Source: Caldilinea sp. CFX5 (lineage in GTDB: Bacteria > Chloroflexota > Anaerolineae > Caldilineales > Caldilineaceae). Taken from it: DNA of 64,000 bases. Position numbers and translations under genes: made by a program. Location of the stretch: the NCBI GenBank assembly GCA_021405325.1, contig QWII01000015.1:186001-250000 (forward strand), in the 5' to 3' direction. The stretch's first letter is position 1; every line of letters starts with the position of its first letter. A model generated the notes under the pieces. It saw only the letters and a list, made by a program, of their open reading frames with translations. It was not told the origin of the DNA and ran no database searches. Positions 18,893 to 31,205 of the stretch are shown piece by piece.

Positions 18893-20289
18893 TCCAAATC
18901 CCGTCCTGAAACCACCGGCCCGTCGTAGTGTGCTTGCACTTCGGCCACCAGATCTGCCTCGGTCACGCCCCAGAAGAGTTGATGGGTCAGCACTAGCAAC
19001 CCCGGTCGCGCCGCTTTCGTCAGCGCCGCCAACTCATGGGCCGAAGTGTGGACAGTGCTGTGATACCGCTGCCACTCTGCCGGTCGATTAGCAAAGCCGC
19101 GCACCGAATAGACTTCATGAAGCAAGAGATCGGCGCCGCGGTAATGGTCGGCCAGCCCGGCAAAGGGACGGGTGTCGCCCGAAATCACAATCGTGCGATC
19201 CGGCGTCGTGAAGCGAAAACCAAAAGCCGGCCATGAGCCATGATCAACGCGAAATGCCTCTACTTGCACATTTTCATCGCTATAGATCCGTCCGGCGCCA
19301 TATTCATGCACCACCACGCGATGCCCCTGGTCATTCGACGGCTCCAACCCCTCTCGCCGCTCGCGCATATCTTCGGCATAGGCGGCCAGAATGTGATTGG
19401 TCATCGCTTGCGTCCCCGGCGGGCCATAGACCACCAGCGGTTCGCTCCGTCCCAACACCCAGGGTGTGAAAATGAGATCAGGATAGCCCACCGTATGATC
19501 CGAATGGTGATGGGTGAGAAAAGCGCGGGTCAAGCGCGGCGCCTCTAATGCCTTGATCCCTTTTTGTGCGGCGGCGGCTGCGCGGCGCACAATGCCCGGC
19601 CCAAAGTCCACCAGATAAGCTTGCTCCCCCACCACAATGGCCACTGCCGAGCCATGCCGCAGCGGATCGGCATTTGGCGTGCCGGTGCCAAGCAGGACGA
19701 CTTTACTTTGGTGTGTTGGCCGTGCGCGTTGGCGCCACTCATCGCGCAGGATGGCATACTGATACTCATCGGTCCAACTGCCCTTGTTCCAGTAGGATTG
19801 CAAGGTATGCCCCTCGCGCCGCATCCCCAGCCGCTCCAGCAGTCGATAGGAGCCGTGGTTGCGCACATCACAAATGGCGATCACCCGCCGGAACCCTTTC
19901 TGTTGAAAGAGAAAATCGAGAAGCGCCGTCACTGCCTCTGTCGCCAGCCCTTTCCCTTGCGCCTGACGGGTGAGGGTAAAGCCAATCTCGACCAGATCCG
20001 GCTCATCCACTTTGTTGTACAATGCGCAATCGCCCAAAAACGCATCGGTCGCTTTGTCGGCAATCGCCAGTTGCACCCATTCCCCCGGCGTTCCCGGCTC
20101 GGCGTTCACCATCTTGGCGATAAACGCTTCCGCGCCCGGACGATCCAAGGCCCGCCAACTCTGGTAGCGGGCCAGTTCCGGGTCGCTGCGCATGGCCGTA
20201 AAGGCAGCAAGATCGCTTGCTTGGAAACGGCGTATCCGCAGACGTTCGGTTGTGAGTGCTTGAAAACGGGTCGGTGCTGCTTCGCTCAT
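18883..20289 (-). CDS. GNAT acetyltransferase - MBL-fold hydrolase fusion
   Basis: 468 residues from the ATG at 20289, which has GAGGGAAGAG upstream; the frame extends 10 codons further. Residues 1-190 are a RimJ/RimL-type GNAT domain (LTTERLRIRRF; acetyl-CoA loop QAQGKGLATEAV; RNHGSYRLLERLGMRREG). Residues about 195-468 are a metallo-beta-lactamase domain of the ribonuclease Z/arylsulfatase-like branch with the zinc motif THHHSDH, a later GDTRP metal ligand and STVHTSAHE. The junction is a short RQRARPTHQSK linker. The fusion is in one frame with no sign of frameshift. Combined N-acetylation plus hydrolysis, for example detoxification of a single class of compound, is conceivable but unproven. 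Confidence 0.8.
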   Translation of the reverse strand: MSEAAPTRFQALTTERLRIRRFQASDLAAFTAMRSDPELARYQSWRALDRPGAEAFIAKMVNAEPGTPGEWVQLAIADKATDAFLGDCALYNKVDEPDLVEIGFTLTRQAQGKGLATEAVTALLDFLFQQKGFRRVIAICDVRNHGSYRLLERLGMRREGHTLQSYWNKGSWTDEYQYAILRDEWRQRARPTHQSKVVLLGTGTPNADPLRHGSAVAIVVGEQAYLVDFGPGIVRRAAAAAQKGIKALEAPRLTRAFLTHHHSDHTVGYPDLIFTPWVLGRSEPLVVYGPPGTQAMTNHILAAYAEDMRERREGLEPSNDQGHRVVVHEYGAGRIYSDENVQVEAFRVDHGSWPAFGFRFTTPDRTIVISGDTRPFAGLADHYRGADLLLHEVYSVRGFANRPAEWQRYHSTVHTSAHELAALTKAARPGLLVLTHQLFWGVTEADLVAEVQAHYDGPVVSGRDLDVF

Positions 20290-20520
20290 GAGACTTGCTC
20301 TTCCCTCGCTTGCTGACAAACGGTCAAATGACGTTCCCTTGATTGTACATCAAGTAAGGGTGAAAATCGTAGGGGTGCGGATGCCGGAAGCGCACATCGC
20401 CTTGCTGCTCTGTCCCCATCCGCGTTCCCTTCATCCGCGTCTGTACCCCCAACAAAAAGCAGATCACCGCTTCAGCACTTGACGTAGCAACCCTATAGAA
20501 CAAACGTCTGCGCTTCCACT

Positions 20521-20548
20521 TTGTCAAGCCATAGAATCATGCTATAAT
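20521..20548 (+). promoter_or_regulatory. Putative sigma-70 promoter of polX
   Basis: TTGTCA (20521-20526), 16-base spacer, TATAAT (20543-20548). It lies 80 bases before the DNA polymerase X start. Confidence 0.6.
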
Positions 20549-20628
20549 GCGCTTAAGACTTTGCTGTGAACTTACGAAAATGCTGAACCATGTAAATCGT
20601 CCTTGCTGCAAATCAAAAGGTTATGGGC

Positions 20629-22416
20629 ATGAGCGAAGGAACCGGCGTCAAACGGTACACTAACAAAGAAGTTGCCGAGCTGTTGCAACTGGTGGCTGAT
20701 ATTCTTCAGATTCTAGAGGCGAACCGTTTTCGGATCATTGCTTTCCAAAATGGGGCGGAAGCGATCAAAAACTATTCGCAGGACATTAATGCCGTCCACG
20801 CCGCCGGTAAATTACTGGAAATTCCCGGTGTCGGCAAGGGATTGGCCGGCGCCGTCGGCGAATTGCTGGACAAGGGCATTGTCGCTGAATTTGAAGAGCT
20901 GAAAACTCAGGTGCCGCCGGGCGTAGTCGCTATGCTGCAAGTGCCGGATATGGGGCCAAAAAAGGCGCGTCGCCTCTGGCAGGAAGTGGGCATCACCAGC
21001 ATTGACGAACTCAAGGCCGCTGCTGAAGCCGGCAAACTGCGCGTCCTAAAAGGTTTTGGCGCCAAGAGCGAAGAAAAGATCCTCAAAGGCATTGAACTAC
21101 TCAGCAAACGCAGCGACGCCCGCACCCCCATCGGCGAGGCGCGCCCACTAGCCCTTGCCTTGATCGACGGCTTGTATGCCACCTTGCCGCCCAACACCAT
21201 TGCGCGCATTGAAGTGGCCGGCAGTTTGCGCCGCTGGAAAGAGACCATCGGCGATGTGGACATCCTCTGCGTCAGCGACCAACCGGCGGCGGTGATGGCG
21301 GCCTTTCAAAGCTTGCCGCAGGTGCATGATGTCACTCATGCCGGCGAGACCAAGTCGAGCGTAATTCTCGCCAATGGTCTACAGGTTGATTTGCGTGTGG
21401 TTGAAGACCGTTGCTGGGGCGCTGCCCTGCAATATTTTACCGGCAGCAAAGAACACAACGTTCCCATCCGCGACTTGACTTTGCGCCGTGGCTGGAGCCT
21501 CAACGAATATTGTTTAACCGCCACCGGCAATGGTGAGGCGCCCGCAGGGGAAGAGCGCTACTTTGACAACGAAGCCGAGCTATACGCCTTTCTGGGCTTA
21601 GATTGGGTGCCGCCCGAATTGCGCGAAAACCGGGGCGAGATCCAGGCCGCACGTAACCATCAATTGCCGGCGTTGATCCAACTGTCGGCCATCCGTGGCG
21701 AGTTGCACGGTCATAGCACCTGGAGCGATGGCACGGCCAGCATTGTCGCAATGGCCGAAGCGGCGCGCGCCCGTGGCTACCAATATTGGGCGGTCTGTGA
21801 TCACAGTGTCGGCCTGGGGATGGTGGGCGGCCTGGATAGCGAACGGCTCCACCAGCAAGCAGTGGAAATTGCCCGTTTGAATGAGCAGTACGCGGCACAG
21901 GGCATCGACTTCCGCCTGCTGCGCGGCACCGAAGTGGAGATCCTGGCCGATGGTTCGCTGGGGTTGCCTGATGAAGTATTGGCTGAATTGGATGTCGTCG
22001 TCGCCAGCATCCACAGCGGTCTGCGCCAGGAACGTGAGACGATTACCGAGCGTTGTTGCAAAGCCATTCGCAACCCTCATGTCGATATTCTGGGGCACCC
22101 AACGGGACGTCTCATCGGTTCACGCGCCCCATCGGCGATCGACATGGAAGTGGTCTTACAGGAGTGTCTGGCGACGGGCACCGTTCCCGAAATCAATGCC
22201 CACCCCAGCCGCCTGGACATGAGCGATGTCTATACCCGCCGGGCGATTGAACTGGGTTGCAAGATTGCTATCAACAGCGACGCCCATGAACTGACCGGCA
22301 TGGAGGTCATGCCTTATGGTGTCGCCACCGCTCGCCGCGCGTGGGTCACCGCCGACCATGTCATCAATACACGACCGTTACCGGAGATGTTACGCCTATT
22401 AAAAGATCGCAAGTAA
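20629..22416 (+). CDS. polX: DNA polymerase X with PHP domain
   Basis: 595 residues. Order: N-terminal 8-kDa-like domain with helix-hairpin-helix ([16 protein letters not shown] near 70, [17 protein letters not shown] near 106), polymerase-beta palm with [18 protein letters not shown] (GS plus the DxD pair near 205-220), then a PHP phosphoesterase domain ([12 protein letters not shown] near 365, CDHSVGLGM near 395, [10 protein letters not shown] near 522, INSDAHE near 545). It should fill short gaps in base-excision or end repair, with 3'-5' exonuclease or phosphatase activity from the PHP part. ATG 20629 is preferred over 20623 because AAAAGG is 8 bases upstream of it. Confidence 0.95.
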   Translation: MSEGTGVKRYTNKEVAELLQLVADILQILEANRFRIIAFQNGAEAIKNYSQDINAVHAAGKLLEIPGVGKGLAGAVGELLDKGIVAEFEELKTQVPPGVVAMLQVPDMGPKKARRLWQEVGITSIDELKAAAEAGKLRVLKGFGAKSEEKILKGIELLSKRSDARTPIGEARPLALALIDGLYATLPPNTIARIEVAGSLRRWKETIGDVDILCVSDQPAAVMAAFQSLPQVHDVTHAGETKSSVILANGLQVDLRVVEDRCWGAALQYFTGSKEHNVPIRDLTLRRGWSLNEYCLTATGNGEAPAGEERYFDNEAELYAFLGLDWVPPELRENRGEIQAARNHQLPALIQLSAIRGELHGHSTWSDGTASIVAMAEAARARGYQYWAVCDHSVGLGMVGGLDSERLHQQAVEIARLNEQYAAQGIDFRLLRGTEVEILADGSLGLPDEVLAELDVVVASIHSGLRQERETITERCCKAIRNPHVDILGHPTGRLIGSRAPSAIDMEVVLQECLATGTVPEINAHPSRLDMSDVYTRRAIELGCKIAINSDAHELTGMEVMPYGVATARRAWVTADHVINTRPLPEMLRLLKDRK

Positions 22417-22424
22417 GAGGTAGT

Positions 22425-22545
22425 CAGTAGTCCGCAGTCGTATAGTCGCGTAGTCCAGAGTCAGTCTATTGCTGGCTCGTCTACGTTGGCCTCAGAGACG
22501 ACTGCGGACTTAGGACTGCGGACTTAGGACTACGGACTATTCATC
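22425..22545. repeat. Simple GACT/GGAC-rich repeat region
   Basis: Strings such as GTCCGCAGTCGTATAGTCGC and three GGACT(TA/GC)GG-type units in opposite orientation make an imperfect self-complementary block between polX and the lipoprotein gene. Confidence 0.5.
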
Positions 22546-22569
22546 ATAGCGCAATTACGGAGAATTTGC

Positions 22570-23016
22570 ATGAGATGCGTAACCTTACCATCATTAATAC
22601 GTCTATCTAAGCAGATGGCTATCCTACTTTTGTTAGCTTTCTTTATCGCTGCTTGTGGGGGTGACGAAGAACCGCCGGCCACACCGGTAGACGCCACGCC
22701 TGCTGCCGGGGGGATGGTGGTGCCGACCGCTGCCGCTGACCAGGCGCAAGCTGCCGTCACACCGACGCCCGCCTTACTGATTGGTGATGCTGTCCAGGTG
22801 TTGCCCGATCAACAATTGCGCCTTTACACCGATGCCACCACCGACGCCCTGGTGATGAATGTCTATGCATCCGGCGAACGTTTTATGCTACTCGATGCCA
22901 GCGGCGATTATACGGTCTACCCGGTCGAGCAAGGGGGGCGGCGCTGGTACCGCTTGCGCGCGGCGGATGGTTTGGTCGGCTGGGGGGATGCCGCGCAACT
23001 GGCGCCGGTTAACTAA
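22570..23016 (+). CDS. Small lipoprotein with SH3-like domain
   Basis: 148 residues. A positively charged N-terminus, a hydrophobic stretch and a lipobox FIAAC (Cys about 29) mark a lipoprotein. A Pro/Ala/Thr linker (about 33-70) leads to a beta-rich SH3-like module (VQVLPDQQLRLYTDATTDA ... RWYRLRAADGLVGWGDAAQL) as found in bacterial SH3 proteins that bind cell-wall material. No enzyme domain. Upstream is a low-complexity spacer; ligA follows on the same strand after another. Confidence 0.75.
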   Translation: MRCVTLPSLIRLSKQMAILLLLAFFIAACGGDEEPPATPVDATPAAGGMVVPTAAADQAQAAVTPTPALLIGDAVQVLPDQQLRLYTDATTDALVMNVYASGERFMLLDASGDYTVYPVEQGGRRWYRLRAADGLVGWGDAAQLAPVN

Positions 23017-23093
23017 CAAACAAGTGAAAATCAGTAGGACAGTAAGTCAGTAAAACAGTGTCACTGACTCACTGATTTACTTTACGCATTTGA

Positions 23094-25178
<2,085 letters not shown>

Positions 25179-25288
25179 GAAGACAGAAAACAGGCGGCTA
25201 CGCTACCATTAGGAAAGGCTAAACCAGTCGCTGCGGCGACTTTTCGCGGTTAGCGGCGGGTTTTAACCCGGTCGCTGTAATATAATGA

Positions 25289-25373
25289 TAGGAGTTACGC
25301 AGTTGGACAAGACCTGTCAGGTTTCGCAAACCTGACAGGTCTCTGGTAGCGCCCGTCAACTGCGTAACTCCTA
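25289..25373. repeat. Nested inverted repeat with TTACGCA arms
   Basis: Outer arms of 17 bases (25289-25305 and 25357-25373, TAGGAGTTACGCAGTTG) enclose an inner perfect 14-bp palindrome (25311-25324 with 25328-25341, loop CGC) containing CCTGTCAGGTTT. The arm resembles those at 891 and 29605; the inner palindrome resembles the one at 8588. Confidence 0.75.
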
Positions 25374-25391
25374 AATGAATGAGGATCGACC

Positions 25392-26696
25392 GTGTATCTA
25401 AACGCTGCGCCACTCGCTGACACTGTTCAGCAACTCCATGATAACCAAGATAATCTGACGCTCTATCTTGACCAGATGGAGCAGCGGATCAACGCCGTCA
25501 ATCCCCATGTCGCGGCGTTATTGCCGGAAGCGGATCGCTTTACGCGCTTACGCCGCGCCGCCCAAGCGTTACAAGCCCAATATCCGACCCCGGCGCAACG
25601 ACCGCCGCTCTATGGCGCGTTGGTCGGGATCAAGGATATTTTGCGGGTTGACGGCTTTCCGACGCAAGGCGGTTCGCAGTTGCCGCCCGAACGGCTGGCC
25701 GGACCGGAAGCGGTGGTGGTGCGCCAGTTGCGCGCTGCCGGCGCCTTGCTGGCAGGCAAAACGGTGACAACCGAATTTGCCTATTTTGAACCTGGCCCTA
25801 CCCGCAACCCGCACAACTTAAACCATACACCCGGCGGTTCGAGCAGCGGTTCAGCGGCAGCAGTGGCGGCGGGACTCTGTCACCTAGCGCTGGGGACGCA
25901 GACGATTGGCTCGGTGATTCGTCCGGCGGCCTATTGCGGCGTTGTCGGCTTTAAGCCTTCTTTTGACCGCATTGCCACCGAGGGTTTGCTCTACTTCTCG
26001 CGCACGGTCGATCACATCGGTCTCTTCACTCAAGATGTCGCCGGGATGCAACTGGCGGCGGGCGTGCTTTGTCGCGATTGGCGACCAGCCCCGTCCACCC
26101 AACGGCTACCCGTGCTTGGCGTGCCGGTCGGCCCTTACCTGGCACAGACGGAGCCGGCGGCCTTGGTTCGCTTTCAGCGGCAAGCTGCGGCATTAGCGGC
26201 GGCAGGGTATCAGGTCAAAGAAATACCCATGTTTGCCGATATCGCCGCACTGAACCAGTTGCACCGCCGGCTTGTTTTTGCCGAATTTGCGCAAGAACAT
26301 GCTGAACTTTATGCCGAATTTGGCGATCGCTACCGTCCCCGCACCGTAGAAATCATTAAAATTGGCAAGGCCGTCGGTCAGTCTGAATTGGCCGCCGCAC
26401 GCGCCAATTGTCTTACATTGCGTACAGTCATTGAAACAACCATGGTTGAAAATGCCATTGACCTTTGGCTCTGCCCACCGGCGCCAGGATCAGCGCCGGC
26501 CGGTATCCATGCGACAGGCAATCCTGATTTGAATTTGCCGTGGACACATGCGGGGCTACCCGCCGTCACGATTCCTGCTGGACGCGCCGAAAACGGTTTG
26601 CCCCTTGGGCTGCAACTAGTAGCCAGCTTTGGCGCTGATGAATTGTTGCTGGCCTGGTCACGGGCCATGGCAACCGTTCAATCGCAATCAAGTTGA
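25392..26696 (+). CDS. Amidase signature family protein
   Basis: 434 residues. The Ser-cisSer-Lys triad is visible: Lys in LVGIKDILRVDG (near 77), cis-Ser in TPGGSSSGSAAAVAAG (near 151), and the nucleophile Ser in GTQTIGSVIRPAAYCG (near 175). It hydrolyses an amide bond; specificity within this broad family is not readable, and GatA itself is unlikely because no gatB/gatC is nearby. The start is GTG at 25392, with GAGG about 8 bases upstream, just after an inverted-repeat element. Confidence 0.88.
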   Translation: MYLNAAPLADTVQQLHDNQDNLTLYLDQMEQRINAVNPHVAALLPEADRFTRLRRAAQALQAQYPTPAQRPPLYGALVGIKDILRVDGFPTQGGSQLPPERLAGPEAVVVRQLRAAGALLAGKTVTTEFAYFEPGPTRNPHNLNHTPGGSSSGSAAAVAAGLCHLALGTQTIGSVIRPAAYCGVVGFKPSFDRIATEGLLYFSRTVDHIGLFTQDVAGMQLAAGVLCRDWRPAPSTQRLPVLGVPVGPYLAQTEPAALVRFQRQAAALAAAGYQVKEIPMFADIAALNQLHRRLVFAEFAQEHAELYAEFGDRYRPRTVEIIKIGKAVGQSELAAARANCLTLRTVIETTMVENAIDLWLCPPAPGSAPAGIHATGNPDLNLPWTHAGLPAVTIPAGRAENGLPLGLQLVASFGADELLLAWSRAMATVQSQSS

Positions 26697-26986
26697 GGAT
26701 TTCCATTATGTTTGCTTTAATGGATTTCGGAAGCAATAAAAAATGGAAAGAAAATTCAATTGATTGTAAGGTGGATCGTGATAGATACGTGGTAAACTAT
26801 GCTAAATGCTGTAAATTCATTGGGACTATTGCTTGTGATGAAATCCATGATACGCTGTGGTGTAATAAGATGTACAGCTATGATAATTGTTGTACAAGCC
26901 AATCAACACCATCGCTATTGATCTGATCCAGGTGAACAAGGAAATACCATTTCATATCATAAAGGTTATGTTGGGCGTTGCACTGA
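26697..26986. other. AT-rich spacer before the sigma factor gene
   Basis: 290 bases, clearly more AT-rich than the surrounding genes. A 77-codon frame runs through it but its Cys-rich, low-quality translation looks non-coding. It likely holds the promoter of the sigma factor operon, though I cannot place one with confidence. Confidence 0.35.
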
Positions 26987-27556
26987 ATGAGTCGTCGAAT
27001 TTTTCCTAAACAGCCCCAATTGAATAATGAACCGATTGAAAGTCATGCAACGCCGCATGATGCTGCCTTTTTACAGCGGTTGCAAGCTGGTGATCAGCTT
27101 GCCTGGTCGACGCTGGTCGATGAATGGGGGCCACGGCTCTACAATTATCTCGTTTACAACACGCGCTGTGAAGATGATGCGCAAGATGTGTTAAGTGAGA
27201 CAATGATGGGCTTGGTTCAATCGATCCGCACCTTTGATGGGAATGTCACCTTAGCGACCTTTATTTATTCGATTGCTTATCGTAAGGTTGCCGATTACTG
27301 GCGTCGTTCCCAACAAACGGTTGAACTGCCGGCTTCCTTAAGTGTGGCTGGCCCCAGCTTGGCTAGAATCGAACTGGCCGAAGCATTGGATGAATTGCCG
27401 GAGTTGGCGCAACAAGTACTGTTGCTCCGCTATCATGTTGGGCTAAGTGTTGCTGAAATCGCTGATATTTTAGGTCGGTCATATAAAGCGACCGAATCTC
27501 TACTTAGTAGAGTGCGTAGTCAATTTCAACATGCATTTGTAGGTGCTGAGGCTTAA
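26987..27556 (+). CDS. ECF-type RNA polymerase sigma factor
   Basis: 189 residues. Region 2 (FLQRLQAGDQLAWSTLVDEW, then EDDAQDVLSETMMGL) and region 4 (ALDELPELAQQVLLLRYHVG, LSVAEIADILGRSYKATESL) are both complete, with no extra domains. It directs RNA polymerase to a small regulon. The next gene starts 6 bases after the stop and encodes a membrane protein whose N-terminal part faces the cytoplasm, the usual position of an anti-sigma factor. The pair may sense an envelope state. Confidence 0.9.
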   Translation: MSRRIFPKQPQLNNEPIESHATPHDAAFLQRLQAGDQLAWSTLVDEWGPRLYNYLVYNTRCEDDAQDVLSETMMGLVQSIRTFDGNVTLATFIYSIAYRKVADYWRRSQQTVELPASLSVAGPSLARIELAEALDELPELAQQVLLLRYHVGLSVAEIADILGRSYKATESLLSRVRSQFQHAFVGAEA

Positions 27557-27562
27557 TTTCTA

Positions 27563-29545
27563 ATGGCCGATAATCTGAACGAACAAGAACTACAGGCGCT
27601 CTTCCGCAAACATTTGCCCATGAAGCAAATGCCGGTGGATTTTGCCGACCAACTTAAAAAGCAAGTCTTGGCCGAAGTCGCCGCGACGTTGACTGTCAAG
27701 CCAGTGGCCAGTGTGACGACCCAAGAAACCAGCCCGGCGCCGTCCCCGATGCAGGAACGGGCGCCACAACGACCGGCGCCCCATTCGGTTGCGCGCACAC
27801 AACCCGATGTGCGTGTTGGTTGGTTGGATTGGCTGCGCAGCTCTTTCCGTCTGACGCCCTCCATGGCGACGGCCGGCGCTTTGGTCATGGTTCTTTGTTT
27901 GGTGATTATTTTTGGTGATCAGTGGCTTGGCAAGCTTACGCAAACCCTAAGCCAGCGCCGGATCGATGCGCCAAGTATCATTACCTCTGCTACCTTAACA
28001 TCGACAACGGCTGTGTCGATGGCGCCGACGCTCACGGCAACCGTGAGCGCCACACCAGCGCCATCGACGCAACAGGGAATAGACGCCGGCGACGAAACGC
28101 CTACACCAACGCCACAATCGCCTACGCAAGCTGGTGATGCGGCAACACCGGAAGAAACGGTGGTTATTGCCGAGCCGGGCGGAAGCGCAACAAGATCCGC
28201 ACCGGAAGATGGTTCAGTTACACCGTCACTTAACCCAACGGATACCTTGACGCCAGTTGCGCGTGAAACTGAGAACCCTGATCCATTCGCACCGACCGCG
28301 ACGCCCTTGATCGCGGCGCCGGCTGCACCAACGCAACAATCGCCTGGTGCCGACACTTCAGTTCCTGCTGGGTCTGATAATGTAATGCCGACCGCGACGC
28401 CCCGTTCATCAACCGGCATGGCTACCGCGACGCCAACGACACCGGGCGGTGCAGAACGGACAACGACGCCGACCGCTGATGCAACCCGGCGCCTGCTTCC
28501 AACATCGACACCGACACCGATCTTGGTTCAACTGACGGTAGTCACAGCCACACGCACACCAGTTTCTGGCGCTCTCAACGCTACAGTCACACCCTTTGAA
28601 CCGTCGCCGACACCAACACCGACCCCTACAGCTACTTCGATCTTGGTGCCGACACCTACCACCGGCGTTACTATGTTGCCCTGGCGCACCAACACGCCAA
28701 CCGCAACGCCAACCGATTTACCGTCGCCAACGGCTACGAATGAACCGATCGCGACAACGGCGCCAACAACCGCGCCGACTGTAACTGACACGCCGGAGGT
28801 GGCGCCAACGGCCACGCATACGGCGTTGCCGACACCAACCAATACACGGCGGCCAACGCGGACAGCGACGCCCTTGCCAACTGCTACACCGCTGCCGACC
28901 AATACACCAAGACCGACGGCGACGGATACGGCTACGCTGGTGCCAACGGTGCCGCCGCCGACGAGTACGCCGACGGCGACGGATACGCCGATACCAACAG
29001 CGACGGACACGCCGATACCAACAGCGACGGACACGCCGATACCAACAGCGACGGACACGCCGCTGCCGACGGCGACGGACACGCCGACACCCATTCCTAA
29101 CCTCCCCCCGGTCATCAGCAATGAGCCGATTCCGGTGGCGACCGTTGGGGTTAGTTACGAATATACCGTTACGGCGTCCGATCCGGATGGACCATCCTTT
29201 GGGCTACGGTTTATCGTTATTGACGAGAACATCGCCTGGCTCTCAACCGAGGATTTAGGGAATGGCAACTTGAAGTTGTCCGGTGTGCCGTCAATTGACG
29301 ATATTGGCGTCCACAGATTCAAAATTCAGGTCTTTGATGCCGCAAACCTGCCGGCGGAAAAAGAGATTGAGGTGACCGTACAACTGAATCTGGCGGGTGG
29401 TCCAGGCTTTAATAATGATATCGACGCTTCTAGTACGGGCGACCAACCCCCGGCTGATAATCCGACACCAACGGAAACGCCAACAGCAACGCCAACAGCA
29501 ACGCCAATGGAAACGCCAACGGCAACGCCAATCGTGGCCAGTTAG
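27563..29545 (+). CDS. Membrane-anchored Thr/Pro-rich protein, probable anti-sigma partner
   Basis: 660 residues. A cytoplasmic N-terminus of about 95 residues ([25 protein letters not shown]) is followed by one membrane helix (about 98-118), then some 390 residues of Thr/Pro/Ala-rich stalk. A cadherin/dystroglycan-like Ig domain (about 512-610; [26 protein letters not shown]) and a short TPTATPT tail follow. No zinc anti-sigma motif (HxxxCxxC) is seen, so anti-sigma function is inferred from position and topology. The stalk contains a 24-base tandem repeat (28985-29090). It resembles surface proteins that could bind polysaccharide or a partner through the Ig domain. Confidence 0.7.
   Translation: MADNLNEQELQALFRKHLPMKQMPVDFADQLKKQVLAEVAATLTVKPVASVTTQETSPAPSPMQERAPQRPAPHSVARTQPDVRVGWLDWLRSSFRLTPSMATAGALVMVLCLVIIFGDQWLGKLTQTLSQRRIDAPSIITSATLTSTTAVSMAPTLTATVSATPAPSTQQGIDAGDETPTPTPQSPTQAGDAATPEETVVIAEPGGSATRSAPEDGSVTPSLNPTDTLTPVARETENPDPFAPTATPLIAAPAAPTQQSPGADTSVPAGSDNVMPTATPRSSTGMATATPTTPGGAERTTTPTADATRRLLPTSTPTPILVQLTVVTATRTPVSGALNATVTPFEPSPTPTPTPTATSILVPTPTTGVTMLPWRTNTPTATPTDLPSPTATNEPIATTAPTTAPTVTDTPEVAPTATHTALPTPTNTRRPTRTATPLPTATPLPTNTPRPTATDTATLVPTVPPPTSTPTATDTPIPTATDTPIPTATDTPIPTATDTPLPTATDTPTPIPNLPPVISNEPIPVATVGVSYEYTVTASDPDGPSFGLRFIVIDENIAWLSTEDLGNGNLKLSGVPSIDDIGVHRFKIQVFDAANLPAEKEIEVTVQLNLAGGPGFNNDIDASSTGDQPPADNPTPTETPTATPTATPMETPTATPIVAS
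28985..29090 (+). repeat. 24-bp in-frame tandem repeat in the stalk gene
   Basis: Units begin at 28985, 29009, 29033 and 29057 (ACGCCGATACCAACAGCGAC plus GGAC), the last diverged. Each encodes DTPIPTAT, so repeat number can change stalk length without a frameshift. Confidence 0.85.
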
Positions 29546-29604
29546 AAAATCGGCCTTGATTCGCTAGCCAGCTTTGGTAAAAAAGTTGGTTGGCCCATAA
29601 AAAA

Positions 29605-29671
29605 CAGGACTTACGCAAGACGCCGGGCACCCTCTGGGTGTCCGGCAGTAATTCGTCTTGCGTAAGTCCTG
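29605..29671. repeat. Inverted repeat with GGACTTACGCAAGAC arms
   Basis: Perfect 18-bp arms at 29605-29622 and 29654-29671. The interior holds a near-perfect 10-bp palindrome (CCGGGCACCC and its complement, one mismatch). Same family as 891-1039. Confidence 0.75.
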
Positions 29672-29708
29672 AAAAAGTCTCAGGCATCGTTGCTTGAGAC
29701 TTTTTTTT
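29672..29708 (+). terminator. Rho-independent terminator
   Basis: An 11-bp stem (29672-29682 with 29695-29705, AAAAAGTCTCA) with a 12-base loop runs into a tract of eight T. It ends the sigma factor/stalk-protein operon. Confidence 0.8.
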
Positions 29709-29767
29709 GTGCTATACTCTCGCAATAGTCTTCTAAAAACTTGCCAGACAATGGACGAAAGTAACCT

Positions 29768-31177
29768 ATGTCAACTCAACCTATGCCTAAGGAGGCGTTG
29801 CTGGCAAGCCTGCCGCAACCCTGGCCGGAAAGCTTGCTGCCAACCATTCAACAACAACTAGCCGTCGGTCAGCGCAGCTTGATTGTGCTGGACGATGACC
29901 CCACCGGCACCCAAACCGTCTATGATCTCCCCGTCCTGACTGAATGGACGGTGGCAACTTTATGCGCTGAATTGGCGCAAGGTACACCCACCTTCTATAT
30001 TCTGACCAACTCCCGTAGTTTGCCGCTGCCCGCTGCGCAGGAACTAAATGCGGAGATCGGGCGCAATCTTGTAGCCGCTGCCCAGGCCACCGGTCGCGAC
30101 TTTGCTGTTGTCAGCCGCAGCGACTCAACCCTGCGCGGTCACTACCCCGGCGAGACCGACGCGCTGACGGCGGCGCTGGGTCAACAAGTGGATGCCACCT
30201 TGCTCATTCCCTTTTTCCTGGAAGGGGGGCGCTTTACCATCAACGATGTTCACTATGTGGCGGAAGGTGATCAACTGGTACCCGCCGCCGCCACCCCCTT
30301 TGCCCGTGATGCAGCCTTTGGCTACCGCAACTCTGATCTGCGCGCCTGGGTTGAGGAAAAGACGGGCGGACGGGTTGCCGCCACTTCTGTTGCCTCGATC
30401 ACCATGGACGATGTGCGGCTGGGTGGACCAGATGCAGTGGCGCAAAAGTTGCTCAACTTGCCGGCCGGCGCTGTCTGTATTGTCAACTGTGCCGGGACAC
30501 GCGACATGGAAGTCTTTGTCTCCGGTCTGTTGCAGGCGGAAGCTGCCGGTCGCCATTTTCTCTATCGCACGGCAGCCACCTTTGTCCAGGTGCGGGCTGG
30601 TCTGGCGCCGCGCTCACCCCTCACCGCCACTGACCTGAATTTGCCGGCCAACGGTGGCGGCTTGATCGTGGTCGGTTCCTATGTACCCAAGTCAACAAAC
30701 CAACTCAACGCGCTCCTAGTTCAACCCGATCTCGTGCAAGTGGAAGTCAATGTCGATGCACTGCTGGACGACGGACAACAAGCTGGTGAAATTGCTCGCA
30801 TCATTACCGTGACGACCGCCGCTTTGCAACAGGGGCAGGATGTGGTGGTCTACACCAGTCGCCGGCTGATTACTGGCGCCGACGCCGTGAGCAGTTTAGC
30901 GATTGGGCAACGGGTCTCGGCCAGCCTGGTGGCGCTGGTGCAAGGCTTAGGCGTGCGCCCCCGCTATCTGGTTGCCAAAGGCGGCGTCACCGCCAGCGAC
31001 CTGGCGACCAAGGCGCTGGGTGTCAAGCGCGCCCTGGTGCGTGGTCAAATCCTCCCCGGCATTCCGCTGTGGGAAGTGGGCGCCGAGAGTCGCTACCCGG
31101 GCTTGATCTATGTCGTCTTCCCCGGCAATGTCGGTGGTGATGATGCCTTAGTTCAGGCGCGCCAAAAGCTACAGTAG
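29768..31177 (+). CDS. Four-carbon acid sugar kinase family protein (DUF1537)
   Basis: 469 residues. The N-terminal domain has VLDDDPTGTQTV (near 40) and VVSRSDSTLRGHYPGE (near 117), and the C-terminal nucleotide-binding domain has KGGVTASDLATKALGVKRAL (near 398) and PGIPLW, all characteristic of the OtnK/DtnK family that phosphorylates erythronate, threonate or similar acids. The partner dehydrogenase or aldolase normally encoded beside it is not in this window, so the substrate is uncertain. It starts with ATG at 29768, downstream of a strong terminator, and appears monocistronic. Confidence 0.85.
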   Translation: MSTQPMPKEALLASLPQPWPESLLPTIQQQLAVGQRSLIVLDDDPTGTQTVYDLPVLTEWTVATLCAELAQGTPTFYILTNSRSLPLPAAQELNAEIGRNLVAAAQATGRDFAVVSRSDSTLRGHYPGETDALTAALGQQVDATLLIPFFLEGGRFTINDVHYVAEGDQLVPAAATPFARDAAFGYRNSDLRAWVEEKTGGRVAATSVASITMDDVRLGGPDAVAQKLLNLPAGAVCIVNCAGTRDMEVFVSGLLQAEAAGRHFLYRTAATFVQVRAGLAPRSPLTATDLNLPANGGGLIVVGSYVPKSTNQLNALLVQPDLVQVEVNVDALLDDGQQAGEIARIITVTTAALQQGQDVVVYTSRRLITGADAVSSLAIGQRVSASLVALVQGLGVRPRYLVAKGGVTASDLATKALGVKRALVRGQILPGIPLWEVGAESRYPGLIYVVFPGNVGGDDALVQARQKLQ

Positions 31178-31205
31178 GGCTATTGTCAAAAGCATGATCA
31201 CCGTT

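Noticed and set aside
26693..26926. 77-residue Cys-rich frame
   Set aside because: It lies in an AT-rich spacer, overlaps the amidase stop, and has no ribosome-binding site or recognisable domain.
29694..29718. TTGAGA with TATACT promoter candidate before the DUF1537 gene
   Set aside because: The spacer is 13 bases and the -35 overlaps the terminator stem. The TATACT may still be a -10 with another -35, but I cannot support it.
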